The notes beneath the pieces were generated by a model that saw only the letters and a program-made list of their open reading frames with translations, was not told the origin of the DNA and did no database searches. Shown piece after piece: positions 1-9,200 of a DNA stretch of 64,000 nucleotides (position 1 is the stretch's first letter; each line of letters begins with the position of its first letter). The DNA comes from Candidatus Zixiibacteriota bacterium. GTDB lineage: Bacteria; Zixibacteria; MSB-5A5; WJJR01. The position numbers and the translations under genes were made by a program. The DNA is taken from assembly GCA_036397555.1 (NCBI GenBank), contig DASWIS010000008.1, forward strand, positions 796,501-860,500, in the 5' to 3' direction.

Positions 1-2
1 CC

Positions 3-284
3 GGCAAGATCGCCAAAGACGTCTTCGCCGAAATGCTCTCGTCCGGAATGCCTGCGGGGCAGATCGTAGAATCGAAAGGACTGTCACAAATATCGGACCA
101 CGACGAGCTGGGCGTCATCATTGAATCGCTGATTCAGTCGCACTCCGAACAAGTGTCGGATTATCGCGCGGGCAACAAACGCGTGCTGGGATTCTTCGTC
201 GGCCAGGTGATGCAACAAACCGGAGGGCGTGCCAATCCCGCAATGGTCAATGAACTCCTGCGGGCGCAGCTCGACCGTATCTGA
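3..284 (+). CDS. gatB: Aspartyl/glutamyl-tRNA amidotransferase subunit B, C-terminal fragment
   Basis: Only the last 93 residues are inside the window; the reading frame is open to the left edge. GatB is the tRNA-binding subunit of the GatCAB complex, which converts Glu-tRNA(Gln) or Asp-tRNA(Asn) to the amide form. The fragment is the helical GatB/Yqey tail domain: GKIAKDVF near the edge, a basic-aromatic RVLGFFVGQVM stretch, and the closing MVNELLRAQL typical of this family. The stop lies 11 bases before purN, so the two may share a transcript. The identification rests on the tail domain alone; YqeY-like proteins share it, but the length and ending fit GatB best. Confidence 0.85.
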   Translation, partial: GKIAKDVFAEMLSSGMPAGQIVESKGLSQISDHDELGVIIESLIQSHSEQVSDYRAGNKRVLGFFVGQVMQQTGGRANPAMVNELLRAQLDRI

Positions 285-294
285 GTCAACGGCG

Positions 295-912
295 ATGGAT
301 CATGCCCCAAAACTGCGAATCGCCGTCATGGCCTCCGGCAGCGGCAGCAATCTGCAGGCGGTCATCGATCGCTGCGCCGATGGCACACTCCATGCCGAGG
401 TCGTGTTGGTGATTTCCAACAACCGCGATTCCGTGGCGCTGCGGCGAGCGGAGGCAGCGGGTATCAAGGCGCTGCACTGGTCGGAGAAAGCCGTCGGATC
501 CAGCGAGCGCTTTGCGGCGGGACTGATTGAACACCTGCGCGCCGCACGGACCGATTTGGTGGTTCTGGCGGGGTATATGAAACTGGTGCCCCCGGCGGCG
601 GTGGCCGCATTTTCCGGATGCATCCTGAATATCCACCCGGCGCTGTTGCCCCGGTTCGGTGGAAAGGGGTATTATGGCATCCGCGTGCACCAGGCGGTGC
701 TGGCCGCCGGAGAAAAAGAGACCGGCGCCACCGTGCACGTCGTCGATGACGTATATGACCGCGGTCCGATCGTGATGCAGCGACGAGTCCCGGTGATGCC
801 GGGTGACACGCCCGAACGCCTGCGCGAACGCGTTCTGGAGATTGAGCATCAATTGCTGCCGGAGGCGATTGCGCACTGGGCACAGGGTCGGACCCGGGCC
901 AAAACGGAATGA
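295..912 (+). CDS. purN: Phosphoribosylglycinamide formyltransferase (GAR transformylase)
   Basis: Transfers a formyl group from 10-formyl-THF to glycinamide ribonucleotide in purine synthesis. The 205-residue protein opens with a Rossmann-like strand and SGSGSNLQAV loop. It carries the catalytic NIHPALLP segment (Asn112, His114) and the later HVVDDVYDRG segment, whose His148 and Asp155 match the family's catalytic His/Asp. I chose the ATG at 295 because the family begins a few residues before the RIAVMASGSGSN strand; an in-frame ATG at 229 would overlap gatB by 56 bases and add 22 unrelated residues. purC and purH follow directly, so this is a purine operon. Confidence 0.95.
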   Translation: MDHAPKLRIAVMASGSGSNLQAVIDRCADGTLHAEVVLVISNNRDSVALRRAEAAGIKALHWSEKAVGSSERFAAGLIEHLRAARTDLVVLAGYMKLVPPAAVAAFSGCILNIHPALLPRFGGKGYYGIRVHQAVLAAGEKETGATVHVVDDVYDRGPIVMQRRVPVMPGDTPERLRERVLEIEHQLLPEAIAHWAQGRTRAKTE

Positions 913-944
913 ACCGATTATCTTGAGCGATCGAGGATGGCACC

Positions 945-1883
945 ATGAATGTGGCGATTGATGCGATCGAACGCGCCGTGGGACAAACAACGATTCCCGG
1001 TGTGCCGCTGTACGCGCGCGGCAAGGTGCGCGACATCTATGATCTGGGAAGCAACCTCCTGATCGTCGCCAGCGACCGCCTCTCGGCGTTCGATGTCGTG
1101 CTGCCCACGCCGATACCCGGACGCGGAATTGTGCTCACGCAGATGTCGCGATTCTGGTTTGAGAGTACGCGGCACATCGTGCCCAACCACTTGCTCACCA
1201 CCGATGTCGGGCGCTATCCGGCGCCGCTTCCGGAATTCCGCGACCGTCTCGAGGGCCGCTCGATGCTGGTCAGGCGCTGCAGCCGCATCGACTTCGAGTG
1301 CGTCGTCCGCGGGTACATCACGGGATCGCTGATGAAAGAATACAAGCAGGCGCGCTTCGAGTCCTCCGGCGATGTGGTCAGTCTCCATGGATTGCAGTTT
1401 CCGCGCGACCTGGTCGAATCTCAGAAACTCCCGAACCCGATCTTCACCCCGGCCACAAAGAACGACTCCGGACACGACGAAAATGTCTCCTTTGAGCACA
1501 TGTCCAATCACATCGGCGACGATCTGGCGCAGACGCTGCGCCGACTGTCCGTCGAACTGTACCAATCGTGTGCCGACCTCGCGGCCAAGCGCGGAGTCAT
1601 CATCGCCGACACCAAGTTTGAGTTCGGCCTCGACGGGGACACCGTGACGCTCATCGACGAGGTCTGTTCCCCGGATTCGTCGCGCTTCTGGGATTCGAAA
1701 TCGTATCGTCCCGGTGAGATTCAGGACAGCTTCGACAAGCAGTACGTGCGCGACTACCTCGTCTCCATCGGCTGGGACAAGACCCCGCCGGGACCCCAAT
1801 TGCCGATCGAAGTGGTTCGACAAACGGCCGCCAAGTACCGTGATGTCCAGCAACGTATCATGGGTGAGCAGACGACTGCTTAA
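945..1883 (+). CDS. purC: SAICAR synthetase
   Basis: Phosphoribosylaminoimidazole-succinocarboxamide synthase joins aspartate to CAIR using ATP. At 312 residues it is the longer form (the short E. coli type is about 240). Visible signatures are GKVRDIYDLG near residue 26, the SDRLSAFD motif, the ECVVRGYITGS motif in the middle, and the Mg/ATP-site segment TKFEFGLD followed by LIDEVCSPDSSRFW. It sits 32 bases after purN and 17 bases before purH in the same direction, so co-transcription is likely. Confidence 0.96.
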   Translation: MNVAIDAIERAVGQTTIPGVPLYARGKVRDIYDLGSNLLIVASDRLSAFDVVLPTPIPGRGIVLTQMSRFWFESTRHIVPNHLLTTDVGRYPAPLPEFRDRLEGRSMLVRRCSRIDFECVVRGYITGSLMKEYKQARFESSGDVVSLHGLQFPRDLVESQKLPNPIFTPATKNDSGHDENVSFEHMSNHIGDDLAQTLRRLSVELYQSCADLAAKRGVIIADTKFEFGLDGDTVTLIDEVCSPDSSRFWDSKSYRPGEIQDSFDKQYVRDYLVSIGWDKTPPGPQLPIEVVRQTAAKYRDVQQRIMGEQTTA

Positions 1884-1900
1884 AATGCGATTGTCCGACG

Positions 1901-3526
1901 ATGACAGAGACACTGACTCAGAGCAAGCGGATGGATCGCGGAAGCGCTGAACATCTGCCCAACGGTGCGATACGCGTTCGCCGCGCGCTGCTGTCGGCCT
2001 ACGACAAATCCGGACTGCTGCCCCTGGCGCAAACGCTCCGGCAGTTGGGAGTCGAGATCGTATCCACCGGCGGGACATTATCGATGTTGCGCGATGGCGG
2101 AGTACCGGCGCGCGCGGTCGAAGAGGTCACCGGTTACGGCGCCATGCTGGGCGGACGCCTCAAGACGCTGCACCCGAAGCTGCTCGGCGGGATTCTGGCG
2201 CGTCGCGACAACACTTCGGACACTCACGATCTTTCAGAAGCGCAGATCGATCCCATCGACCTGGTTGTCGTGAATTTATATCCATTCGAAACGGCGGCCG
2301 ACGATCCCTCCGCCACACGGGATGATGCCATTGAGCTGATCGATGTCGGCGGGCCGACCATGATCCGTGCCGCCGCCAAAAATCATGCGTGGGTCGCGGT
2401 CGTCTGCGACCCGGCGGACTACGAATCGTTGTCGCGGGAGTTGCAGGCAACCGACGGTTGTGTCAGCGAGGATTCTCGGGCACGTCTGGCGTCGAAGGCG
2501 TTCTCCATCACGGCCGCCTACGACACGCGCATTGCGGATTACTTTGCCCGAAATGTCGGTCAGGACGCATCGCCGGGTTTCCCGTCGATCTGGCTGCAGC
2601 GCTACGATTACGTAGCCGGGCTCCGATACGGCGAAAACCCGCATCAGCGCGCCGCGGTCTATGCCGCGGCCGATTCAACGCAATCGTCCCTGGCGCGGGC
2701 GCGCGTCATCGGCGGCAGGGAGATTTCCTACAACAACTACAACGATCTCGACGCCGCCTGGCGCATGGCCGCCGACTTTTCGGAGCCGTTTGCCGCCGTC
2801 TTCAAACACGCGACTCCCTGTGGTGCGGCCGAAGGCAATTCGATCGCGGCGGCCTACCGATCCGCCCATGAGACCGACCCGTTGTCGGCGTACGGCTCGA
2901 TCATCGCCTTAAACCGCCGTGTCGATTATGCGTGCGCCGAATTGCTCCACGCGACGGAGTTTATCGAGTGTGTCCTAGCCCCGGGCTATGATGAGGATGC
3001 GCTCGAACTGCTGATCCGGAAAAAGGCGCGCCGTTTCGTCGACGTACCGACCATCGACATCGAATCCTCCGCAATGCGCGTGCGTGAGATCATCGGCGGA
3101 CTCCTGGTGCAGGAGGACGACAGAACGAACCTGACCCCGGCGGATCTGCGCGTTGTCACGCGCCGTTCGCCGACCGCGGAGCAAATCACGTCGCTGCTGT
3201 TTGCCCGCAAGGTCGTCAAGCACGCGCGCTCGAATGCCATCGCGATCGCATCGGGTTGTGTGGCGGTCGGCATCGGCGCGGGGCAGACATCACGGGTCGA
3301 TGCCGTGCACCAGGCGGTGGCCAAGGCGAACAATCGCACCCAGGGTGCTGTGCTGGCATCCGATGCATTCTTTCCCATGGCCGATGGCGTCGAAGCGGCG
3401 GCGGCCGCGGGGATTGCGGCCATCATCCAGCCGGGCGGCTCCCGGCGCGACGCCGAAGTCATTGCCGCCTGTGACAACGCGAATATCGCCATGGTGTTCA
3501 GCGGGCTGCGGAACTTCCGGCATTAA
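1901..3526 (+). CDS. purH: Bifunctional AICAR formyltransferase / IMP cyclohydrolase
   Basis: Catalyses the last two steps to IMP. The 541 residues divide into an N-terminal MGS-like cyclohydrolase (about 22-180, with ALLSAYDKSGL, STGGT and the GGRLKTLHPK segment) and a C-terminal AICAR transformylase (about 225-541). The latter holds LRYGENPHQ, the SYNNYNDLDAA motif, the KHATPCG catalytic region and FFPMADGVEAA near the end. The start at 1901 gives a short variable tail; an ATG at 1931 is equally possible and leaves the domains untouched. Full length and intact; third gene of the purN-purC-purH set. Confidence 0.97.
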   Translation: MTETLTQSKRMDRGSAEHLPNGAIRVRRALLSAYDKSGLLPLAQTLRQLGVEIVSTGGTLSMLRDGGVPARAVEEVTGYGAMLGGRLKTLHPKLLGGILARRDNTSDTHDLSEAQIDPIDLVVVNLYPFETAADDPSATRDDAIELIDVGGPTMIRAAAKNHAWVAVVCDPADYESLSRELQATDGCVSEDSRARLASKAFSITAAYDTRIADYFARNVGQDASPGFPSIWLQRYDYVAGLRYGENPHQRAAVYAAADSTQSSLARARVIGGREISYNNYNDLDAAWRMAADFSEPFAAVFKHATPCGAAEGNSIAAAYRSAHETDPLSAYGSIIALNRRVDYACAELLHATEFIECVLAPGYDEDALELLIRKKARRFVDVPTIDIESSAMRVREIIGGLLVQEDDRTNLTPADLRVVTRRSPTAEQITSLLFARKVVKHARSNAIAIASGCVAVGIGAGQTSRVDAVHQAVAKANNRTQGAVLASDAFFPMADGVEAAAAAGIAAIIQPGGSRRDAEVIAACDNANIAMVFSGLRNFRH

Positions 3527-3543
3527 TCAGTGTTGCGAACGTG

Positions 3544-4812
3544 ATGACAGACCATATCAATGATGCACCGCCCTGGGAGTCGCTGGGGGGCAAGCAGATC
3601 CTGCTGGGCATCGGCGGCGGCATCGCCGCCTACAAGTCCGCGTACCTCTGCCGACGGCTGATCGAAGCCGGCGCCCAGGTGCAGGTGGTCATGACCGAGG
3701 CGGGATCGAAGTTCATCACCCCGCTGACGATGGAGAGTCTCTCCGGGCGCGAGGTCATCACCGAGATGTTTCCGACGGGACAATTCGTCGGCACACGCCA
3801 CATCGACATCAGCGCCTGGGCCGAGTTGGTCATTGTCGCGCCCGCCACAGCGAATCTGATCGGGCGTTACGCCGCCGGTTTGGCCAATGACATGCTCACG
3901 ACGCTGCTGATCGCCACGCGCGCGCCCGTGCTCCTCGCGCCGGCAATGAATACCGACATGTATCTGCATCCGGCCGTGCAGGACAATCTGGAAACTTTGC
4001 GGCGCCGCGCCGTTTTGTTCGTCGAGCCCGGAGTCGGTGAGATGGCCTGCGGCACCGTGGGTGTGGGACGCATGGCCGAGCCCGAAGAGATCGTGGCCGC
4101 CGCCGCCGCCGTCCTCGCCGCGCGCGACAAGCGCGACCTGGTCGGGCACCATGTCATCGCCACCGCCGGACCGACGCAGGAACCGATCGATCCGGTGCGC
4201 GTCCTGACCAACCGGTCATCGGGCAAGATGGGATACGCGATCGCCGAGGCGGCCCGGATGCGCGGCGCGACCGTCGATCTGATCAGCGGTCCCACAGCGC
4301 TGCCCCATCCGTCAGGTGTCGAGTTGTTGAGGGTCAACACGTCCGAGGAAATGTACGACGCGGTGGTCGAGCGCGCCCCGCGCGCCACGATCATCATCGG
4401 TGTGGCGGCGGTCTCCGACTGGCGCGTCGATGAGGTGGCCGATTCGAAACTGCGCAAGGAGGACGGCACACCGTCGTTGCGTCTGGTCCCGACACGCGAC
4501 ATCATGGCATCGCTGGGCGCATCGAAACGACATGACCAAATACTCGTCGGTTTCGGACTGGAAACAGACCCGCGACGTCTGGAATCGATTGACAAGCTGA
4601 GGCAGAAGGGTCTGGATTTGCTGATCGCCAATAACCCGACACGGCCCGGCTCGGAGTTCGGCGGCGACACGAATGAAGCGGTCCTCATTGACGCAACCGG
4701 CACGATCACCCGGCCGGGACTGCTGTCGAAGCGCGCGCTCGCCGATGTTGTTCTCGACCGAATCGCGGAAATGATCGAACACAAACGCACCGGGGCACGC
4801 ACCCGAACGTAG
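3544..4812 (+). CDS. coaBC: Bifunctional phosphopantothenoylcysteine decarboxylase / phosphopantothenate-cysteine ligase
   Basis: Carries out the cysteine addition and decarboxylation steps of coenzyme A synthesis. The N-terminal CoaC flavoprotein half (about 15-195) has GIGGGIAAYK, the active-site His in TRHIDIS, the PAMNTDMY motif (family PxMNxxMW) and the catalytic Cys in EMACGTVGVGRM. The C-terminal CoaB half (about 200-415) opens with ATAGPTQEPID and the NRSSGKMG segment, and has IANNP near the end. A GTG at 3541 directly precedes the ATG at 3544; I chose the ATG. It follows purH by 17 bases, in the same operon-like run. Confidence 0.96.
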   Translation: MTDHINDAPPWESLGGKQILLGIGGGIAAYKSAYLCRRLIEAGAQVQVVMTEAGSKFITPLTMESLSGREVITEMFPTGQFVGTRHIDISAWAELVIVAPATANLIGRYAAGLANDMLTTLLIATRAPVLLAPAMNTDMYLHPAVQDNLETLRRRAVLFVEPGVGEMACGTVGVGRMAEPEEIVAAAAAVLAARDKRDLVGHHVIATAGPTQEPIDPVRVLTNRSSGKMGYAIAEAARMRGATVDLISGPTALPHPSGVELLRVNTSEEMYDAVVERAPRATIIIGVAAVSDWRVDEVADSKLRKEDGTPSLRLVPTRDIMASLGASKRHDQILVGFGLETDPRRLESIDKLRQKGLDLLIANNPTRPGSEFGGDTNEAVLIDATGTITRPGLLSKRALADVVLDRIAEMIEHKRTGARTRT

Positions 4813-4824
4813 ACGAAAGTCCCC

Positions 4825-5496
4825 ATGGATGAGTCACTGGCAACGATGGGCCGGGCACTGCGGCAACTGCTGGACACCGAACCCTCGTTGCAGCTATTCG
4901 ACGACCCCCGCGCGCAGCGGCGCGCGCGGTCGCTTGTGGAACTCTACGAACAGATTCACACGTGCACGAAGTGCCCGCTGGGACACTCGCGAAACAAGTT
5001 CGTCTTCGGCGTCGGCAATCCCAACGCCGAAATCCTGTTCATCGGCGAAGCCCCGGGACGGGATGAAGATTTGCAGGGAGAGCCGTTTGTGGGGCGCGCG
5101 GGCCAGCTACTCGACAAAATGCTGGCGGCAATCCACCTCCAACGCGAAGAAGTTTACATTGCCAACATCCTGAAATGCCGCCCGCCGGACAATCGCGACC
5201 CCCTCCCCGAAGAATCCGCCGCCTGTCTGCCGCACCTGGCGGAGCAGATTCGGCTGCTGGCGCCGCGCCTGATCTGTTCGCTGGGGCGCGTGGCGGCGCA
5301 GATTCTCATGGAGACGAAGGCGCCATTGTCCAAGCTGCGCGGCCGGTTTTATGAGTTCGGTTCCGCGCGCATGTTGGTGACATTTCATCCGGCGGCGCTC
5401 CTGCGTAATCCCAACTTCAAACGCGATGCCTGGGAGGACCTGAAGGTCTTGCGCAGAGCATACGATGATCTGAAAGGGCAGCCGTCGAACTTTTGA
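4825..5496 (+). CDS. Family 4 uracil-DNA glycosylase (Fe-S)
   Basis: Removes uracil arising from cytosine deamination. The 223-residue protein has the four-cysteine cluster pattern of family 4: Cys47 and Cys50 (CTKC), Cys118 (LKCRPP) and Cys134 fifteen residues later, which would bind a [4Fe-4S] cluster. Active-site motif A is GEAPGRDED (residues 74-82), and motif B is HPAALLRNP near the C-terminus. A non-catalytic N-terminal extension of about 40 residues precedes the first cysteines, as in many family members fused to phage-polymerase-like tails. It lies 12 bases after coaBC with no obvious functional link. Confidence 0.94.
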   Translation: MDESLATMGRALRQLLDTEPSLQLFDDPRAQRRARSLVELYEQIHTCTKCPLGHSRNKFVFGVGNPNAEILFIGEAPGRDEDLQGEPFVGRAGQLLDKMLAAIHLQREEVYIANILKCRPPDNRDPLPEESAACLPHLAEQIRLLAPRLICSLGRVAAQILMETKAPLSKLRGRFYEFGSARMLVTFHPAALLRNPNFKRDAWEDLKVLRRAYDDLKGQPSNF

Positions 5497-5524
5497 TCGC
5501 CAGGTCTTCAAGGAGATCAATCCT

Positions 5525-6604
5525 ATGGTTCACGCCGTAATCCTTGCCGGTGGCGCTGGAGAGCGATTCTGGCCGCTGTCGCGCCGCTCGCGCCCCAAGC
5601 AGCTATTGCCCTTATTGGGCGACCGTTCGATGATCGAGATGACCATCGATCGCATCAGTCCCGACATTCCCGCCGATCGCACCTGGGTGGTTACCGGACA
5701 GGAGATCGGGGCTGCCGTGTGCGAACGGCTCACGCAGATTCCCAAACAGAATATTCTCGAGGAGCCGCGCGGCAACAACACCTGTCTGGCGATTGCCTGG
5801 GCTGCCGCCGAGCTGCGACGCCGCGATCCCGATGCCACGCTCGTCGTCCTCTCGGCCGACCACGCAATCTCCCCGGTGGAGACATTGCGCCGTGTTCTCA
5901 GGGAAGGCGTCCGCCTGGCGGAATCCGACGATCATCTGATCACCGTTGGGATCACGCCCACGCGCCCGGAGACAGCCTACGGCTACATCGAATTGGGGCC
6001 GATCTTCGCCAAAACCGATGGGATCACGTCGTATCAGGTCGAGCGCTTCGCCGAAAAGCCCGACCGTCCCACCGCGCAGGATTACTATTACGACCGTCGG
6101 CATCTGTGGAATTCCGGTATGTTTGTCTGGACGGCGCGCGCGCTGCTGGACGCCCTGTCGAAACATGCTCCCGGCGTCAATACGCCGCTGATGGACTACA
6201 TCAGGAAATCCGGCACCGGCCCGAACAACGGCGCACTGCAGGAGCTCTACGACACGGCCGAGTGCATCTCGATTGACATTGCCGTGCTCGAACGGGCCGA
6301 CAATGTCGTGGTCATCCAGGCCGATCTGGCATGGGATGATGTCGGCAGTTGGCTGGCCCTGCAGCGGCTGTCGCACAAGGACTCGCACAGCAACGTCGTG
6401 CGGGGCAACGCGGTCTCCCTGGAGACATTCGACACGACAATCTACAACGATTCCGATGACTTGGTTTGCGCCTTCGGTGTCTCCGATTTGGTGGTTGTCC
6501 GCACCGGACGGTCCGTGATGGTGGCGCACAAGTCCCGGATCGATGAGATGAAGCAACTGATGGAGGAAATCAAGTCCGACCCCTCGTGGGAGGAGTACCT
6601 CTGA
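5525..6604 (+). CDS. manC: Mannose-1-phosphate guanylyltransferase
   Basis: Makes GDP-mannose from mannose-1-P and GTP for surface polysaccharide. The 359 residues correspond to the nucleotidyltransferase domain alone; the C-terminal isomerase half of bifunctional versions is absent. Signatures are LAGGAGERFWPLSRRSRPKQ at the N-terminus, the LSADHAI segment, and FAEKPDRPTA around residue 176. NSGMFVW and DVGSW follow. A GGAGATC stretch lies 8-14 bases before the ATG. The stop overlaps the next start (TGATG at 6602-6606). Confidence 0.92.
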   Translation: MVHAVILAGGAGERFWPLSRRSRPKQLLPLLGDRSMIEMTIDRISPDIPADRTWVVTGQEIGAAVCERLTQIPKQNILEEPRGNNTCLAIAWAAAELRRRDPDATLVVLSADHAISPVETLRRVLREGVRLAESDDHLITVGITPTRPETAYGYIELGPIFAKTDGITSYQVERFAEKPDRPTAQDYYYDRRHLWNSGMFVWTARALLDALSKHAPGVNTPLMDYIRKSGTGPNNGALQELYDTAECISIDIAVLERADNVVVIQADLAWDDVGSWLALQRLSHKDSHSNVVRGNAVSLETFDTTIYNDSDDLVCAFGVSDLVVVRTGRSVMVAHKSRIDEMKQLMEEIKSDPSWEEYL

Positions 6605-7074
6605 TGAGACCCGTGACCGCGCCGGGGATTTTGGCTGTTCTGCTTGTGGTCAGTTCCTCGCCGGTTACGGCCGATCGCAAGGGTCCCGACCCTCTCGGCT
6701 TCCCCGGCGATGATGCCGTCATCACGGAGAATGTCACCGCTCACATGCCCGACACGGGTGCGGTCACAGCGCACGAATACCAACAGCCGGCTCCATCCAC
6801 TGCGTCCACTGCGTCCTCACTCAGTCTCCAGGTCCAGTTCTACGCGTCGCCGGACATCGCCAAGGCGCGGGATGTCAAGTCGCGCGCCGAGGCGAACCTG
6901 CCCGATTCGATCACGCTGATCTATGAAACGCCGTACTACAAGCTGCGCACGGGCGACTTCCGCGATTACGACCAGGCCGAACACATCGCGGTCCGTCTGC
7001 GTGCCATGGGATATGAGACCGCCTGGGTCGTGCGCGTCGATCGCGCGCGCAACCCGCGCGCGACGGGTGAATGA
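6604..7074 (+). CDS. Secreted SPOR-domain protein
   Basis: The 156-residue protein starts with a signal peptide (MRPVTAPGILAVLLVVSSSP, likely cut after PVTA). A disordered Pro/Thr/Ser stretch follows, and then a C-terminal SPOR domain (about 78-152) with alternating strands: SLQVQFYAS, YYKLRTGDF, and MGYETAWVVR. SPOR domains bind glycan strands stripped of stem peptides at division sites, so a periplasmic cell-wall role is likely; no catalytic domain is present. The ATG at 6604 overlaps the manC stop, and the stop overlaps the next start (ATGA), so translation is probably coupled. Confidence 0.8.
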   Translation: MRPVTAPGILAVLLVVSSSPVTADRKGPDPLGFPGDDAVITENVTAHMPDTGAVTAHEYQQPAPSTASTASSLSLQVQFYASPDIAKARDVKSRAEANLPDSITLIYETPYYKLRTGDFRDYDQAEHIAVRLRAMGYETAWVVRVDRARNPRATGE

Positions 7075-7706
7075 AGGCGCCCGCCATTATCCCGATCGAC
7101 CGCAGAGACCCGTCTCGTTTCGTTCCACGCATCGTTGGCCATCTTAAAAGGGCGGCGGTTGTTGTTCTCCCGACCGAAACGCAATATGCGTTGGCTGTCG
7201 ATGCCTTTAACATTGCCGCGGTGCAATCAGTGCTCCGGCTCAAGGGACGCGACGCCGGCAACCCGCTGTCGATCTTCGTGTCCGGCTGGGACGCGCTGAA
7301 GCCCCTCGATATCCTGACAAACGACCGCGAGCGTCTCCTGGCCGAGGCATTCTGGCCGGGGCCGCTCACGCTGGTGCTCAAGACCGGAAACCGGCGGCTG
7401 TTGGCATTGGGGGGAGAGGGGTCGGTCGGGATTCGCGTCAGTCCGGAGCCGGTTGTCCGCTCGTGTCTGCGCACGCTCGGCCGGCCGTTGATTGCAACGA
7501 GTGCGAATCCTGCCGGTCGGCAGCCGCCGGCCGCCGCGCAGAATCAATGGTTGCAGAGACTCGCCGCTTCGGGTAGTGTCGTGTGGGTGCGCCCGCGATA
7601 TTACCGGCGTGGTACTCCCTCAACCGTCGTCGATTGCCGTGACGGGCATCTGCGGGTGCTGCGGCACGGGGCGATTGCCGAATCGCAACTGCGGCGTGTG
7701 TTGTAG
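7071..7706 (+). CDS. Sua5/YciO/YrdC family protein, threonylcarbamoyl-AMP synthase
   Basis: Members make threonylcarbamoyl-AMP from threonine, bicarbonate and ATP for the t6A modification at tRNA position 37. The 211 residues hold one YrdC-like domain: VVVLPTETQYALAVDA near the start, the LKGRDAGNPLSIFV motif (family KxRp...Pl), the FWPGPLTLVLK segment and LIATSANPAG. The C-terminal Sua5 extension is absent, as in TsaC/YwlC. A low-molecular-weight phosphatase follows 14 bases later, an arrangement also seen in Bacillus (ywlC-ywlE). A YciO-type paralogue of unknown role cannot be excluded. Confidence 0.85.
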   Translation: MKAPAIIPIDRRDPSRFVPRIVGHLKRAAVVVLPTETQYALAVDAFNIAAVQSVLRLKGRDAGNPLSIFVSGWDALKPLDILTNDRERLLAEAFWPGPLTLVLKTGNRRLLALGGEGSVGIRVSPEPVVRSCLRTLGRPLIATSANPAGRQPPAAAQNQWLQRLAASGSVVWVRPRYYRRGTPSTVVDCRDGHLRVLRHGAIAESQLRRVL

Positions 7707-7720
7707 AATCAGGTGACGTC

Positions 7721-8254
7721 ATGGAATCGGAACGCAAGACACAACGACAGGGGGCAGGAGGCGAGCCCTTTCGCGTGCTCTTTGTCTGCACCGGAAACAC
7801 CTGCCGCAGTCCGATGGCGGAGGGGATTCTGCGGAAAATTCTCGCCGAGCAGGGGATTGATGCCGGTGCGATCACGGTCGCATCGGCGGGCACGCTCGAT
7901 CTGCGTGGCGCGCCCGCCAGCGAACACGCCATCGCAATCTGCCGCCGTTACGGGATCGACATCAGCGCTCACCGTTCACAAGGGCTGACCCGGCGCGCCG
8001 TCGGGGAGGCGGATTTGATACTGGCGATGGCGCCGGAGCATTTCGATGCAGCGAGCGCGCTGGGCAAATCACCCGACGCGGTCAATCTGCTCCGCTCGTT
8101 CCCCGATGGTTCACAGGGTCGTGCGGGCCGCGCAGTGCCCGACCCGATCGGACATGCGATCGCGGAGTACGAAGAGGTGTTTTTGCTCATCGACGAGACT
8201 CTCCGGCACGCCCTGCCGGCGATTCTGGAACGCGCCAATCTTAACGTTCGATAG
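7721..8254 (+). CDS. Low-molecular-weight protein-tyrosine-phosphatase family protein
   Basis: The 177 residues carry the phosphate-binding loop CTGNTCRSPM with nucleophile Cys23 and Arg29 (C-x5-R), just after the first strand. The general-acid loop is VPDPIGHA, where Asp-Pro is kept but the usual aromatic after it is Ile. The family removes phosphate from protein tyrosine or arginine; relatives that reduce arsenate share the fold but lack this acid loop. About 16 polar residues precede the first strand. Context with a YrdC-type gene suggests housekeeping, though the target is unknown. Confidence 0.88.
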   Translation: MESERKTQRQGAGGEPFRVLFVCTGNTCRSPMAEGILRKILAEQGIDAGAITVASAGTLDLRGAPASEHAIAICRRYGIDISAHRSQGLTRRAVGEADLILAMAPEHFDAASALGKSPDAVNLLRSFPDGSQGRAGRAVPDPIGHAIAEYEEVFLLIDETLRHALPAILERANLNVR

Positions 8255-8269
8255 CCCACATCGATATCC

Positions 8270-9199
8270 ATGATGCCCAGTCTGCCACGGCGCACCGCAC
8301 GCGCACTCCGACAGGGTTTGCCGGGTGTCATTGCTCTTGCGTCGTTGGCGCTGCTGGTCGTCGGCAACCTGACGCAGGCACAGGCGCCCGACGCTCCCAA
8401 AGTCGGCGATCCGACCATCACGCCGCCGGATACCGTCGACTTCATTACACCGCTCTTCGATTCGACGGTGACGGGCGACAGCACTCTGACGGGATCCGGA
8501 CCGTGGGCGGCGCGTCAGCACACCAACTGGGCCTTCGGCAGCGCGGAGACCCTCAGCTACACGATCGGCTGGGAGTCGATCGTCGCGGGACGTGGCACCA
8601 TGGTGGTCGGCGAGGCGATCGACACGGCGGGGCGAACGTGTTTTCCGATCAATTCGCTGGTTGAATCGACGCCGTTCTTTTCGACATTTTACCGTGTCGC
8701 CGACACGATCACGACGCTGATCGATGCGCGGGAACTCTTTCCGTTGCGGTATGACAAGCGCGTTCACGAGGGGAAATACCAACACCGGACGCACGTGACA
8801 TTCATTCCCGAACTCGGCATTGCCCATACGGACAAGGACACACTCGCGGTCCCGCCCTATGTCCAGGACGATCTTTCGTTGCTGTACTTTGTGCGGACCC
8901 TCGATCTGGCGCCCGGCAAGGACATTGAAGTGGACATCTACGGGGGCAAGAAGCTCTATCGGTTGACCGTCAAGATCGTCAAGCGCGAGCGCATCAAGGT
9001 TCGCGCCGGCGTATTCAGCACCATCGTGGTCGAACCCTTGCTGCAGGCGGCCGGACTCTTTAAGAGCGAGGGACGGGTCCGCGTGTGGCTCACCGACGAC
9101 CGCCTGCATCTGCCGGTACTGATGAAAAGCAAGGTCGTGGTCGGGTCGATCGTTGCGGAGCTGGAAGATTATCGTCTCGGGCAAATCCGGCCCTACTGA
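8270..9199 (+). CDS. DUF3108 domain protein, exported
   Basis: A 309-residue protein beginning with a signal/anchor segment (about residues 14-43, GVIALASLALLVVGNLTQA). After a short acidic linker, the DUF3108 domain runs from about residue 95 to the end. It has the family's opening (ETLSYTIGWESI, V..G.G...V), an FFSTFYRV segment, YFVRTLDL in the middle, and the closing FKSEGRVRVWLTDD with a final strand. DUF3108 proteins are periplasmic beta-rich proteins of unknown function, often near envelope genes. Tandem ATGs lie at 8270 and 8273. The next gene starts one base after the stop. Confidence 0.8.
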   Translation: MMPSLPRRTARALRQGLPGVIALASLALLVVGNLTQAQAPDAPKVGDPTITPPDTVDFITPLFDSTVTGDSTLTGSGPWAARQHTNWAFGSAETLSYTIGWESIVAGRGTMVVGEAIDTAGRTCFPINSLVESTPFFSTFYRVADTITTLIDARELFPLRYDKRVHEGKYQHRTHVTFIPELGIAHTDKDTLAVPPYVQDDLSLLYFVRTLDLAPGKDIEVDIYGGKKLYRLTVKIVKRERIKVRAGVFSTIVVEPLLQAAGLFKSEGRVRVWLTDDRLHLPVLMKSKVVVGSIVAELEDYRLGQIRPY

Positions 9200-9200
9200 C

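Noticed and set aside
918-2078. Long open frame on the minus strand across purC and the start of purH
   Set aside because: It is antisense to two certain purine genes, has no recognisable domain and reflects the GC-rich codon bias of the genes on the other strand.
5612-6556. Long minus-strand open frame opposite the mannose-1-P guanylyltransferase
   Set aside because: Composition and phase mirror the real gene; no family motif or start signal is visible.
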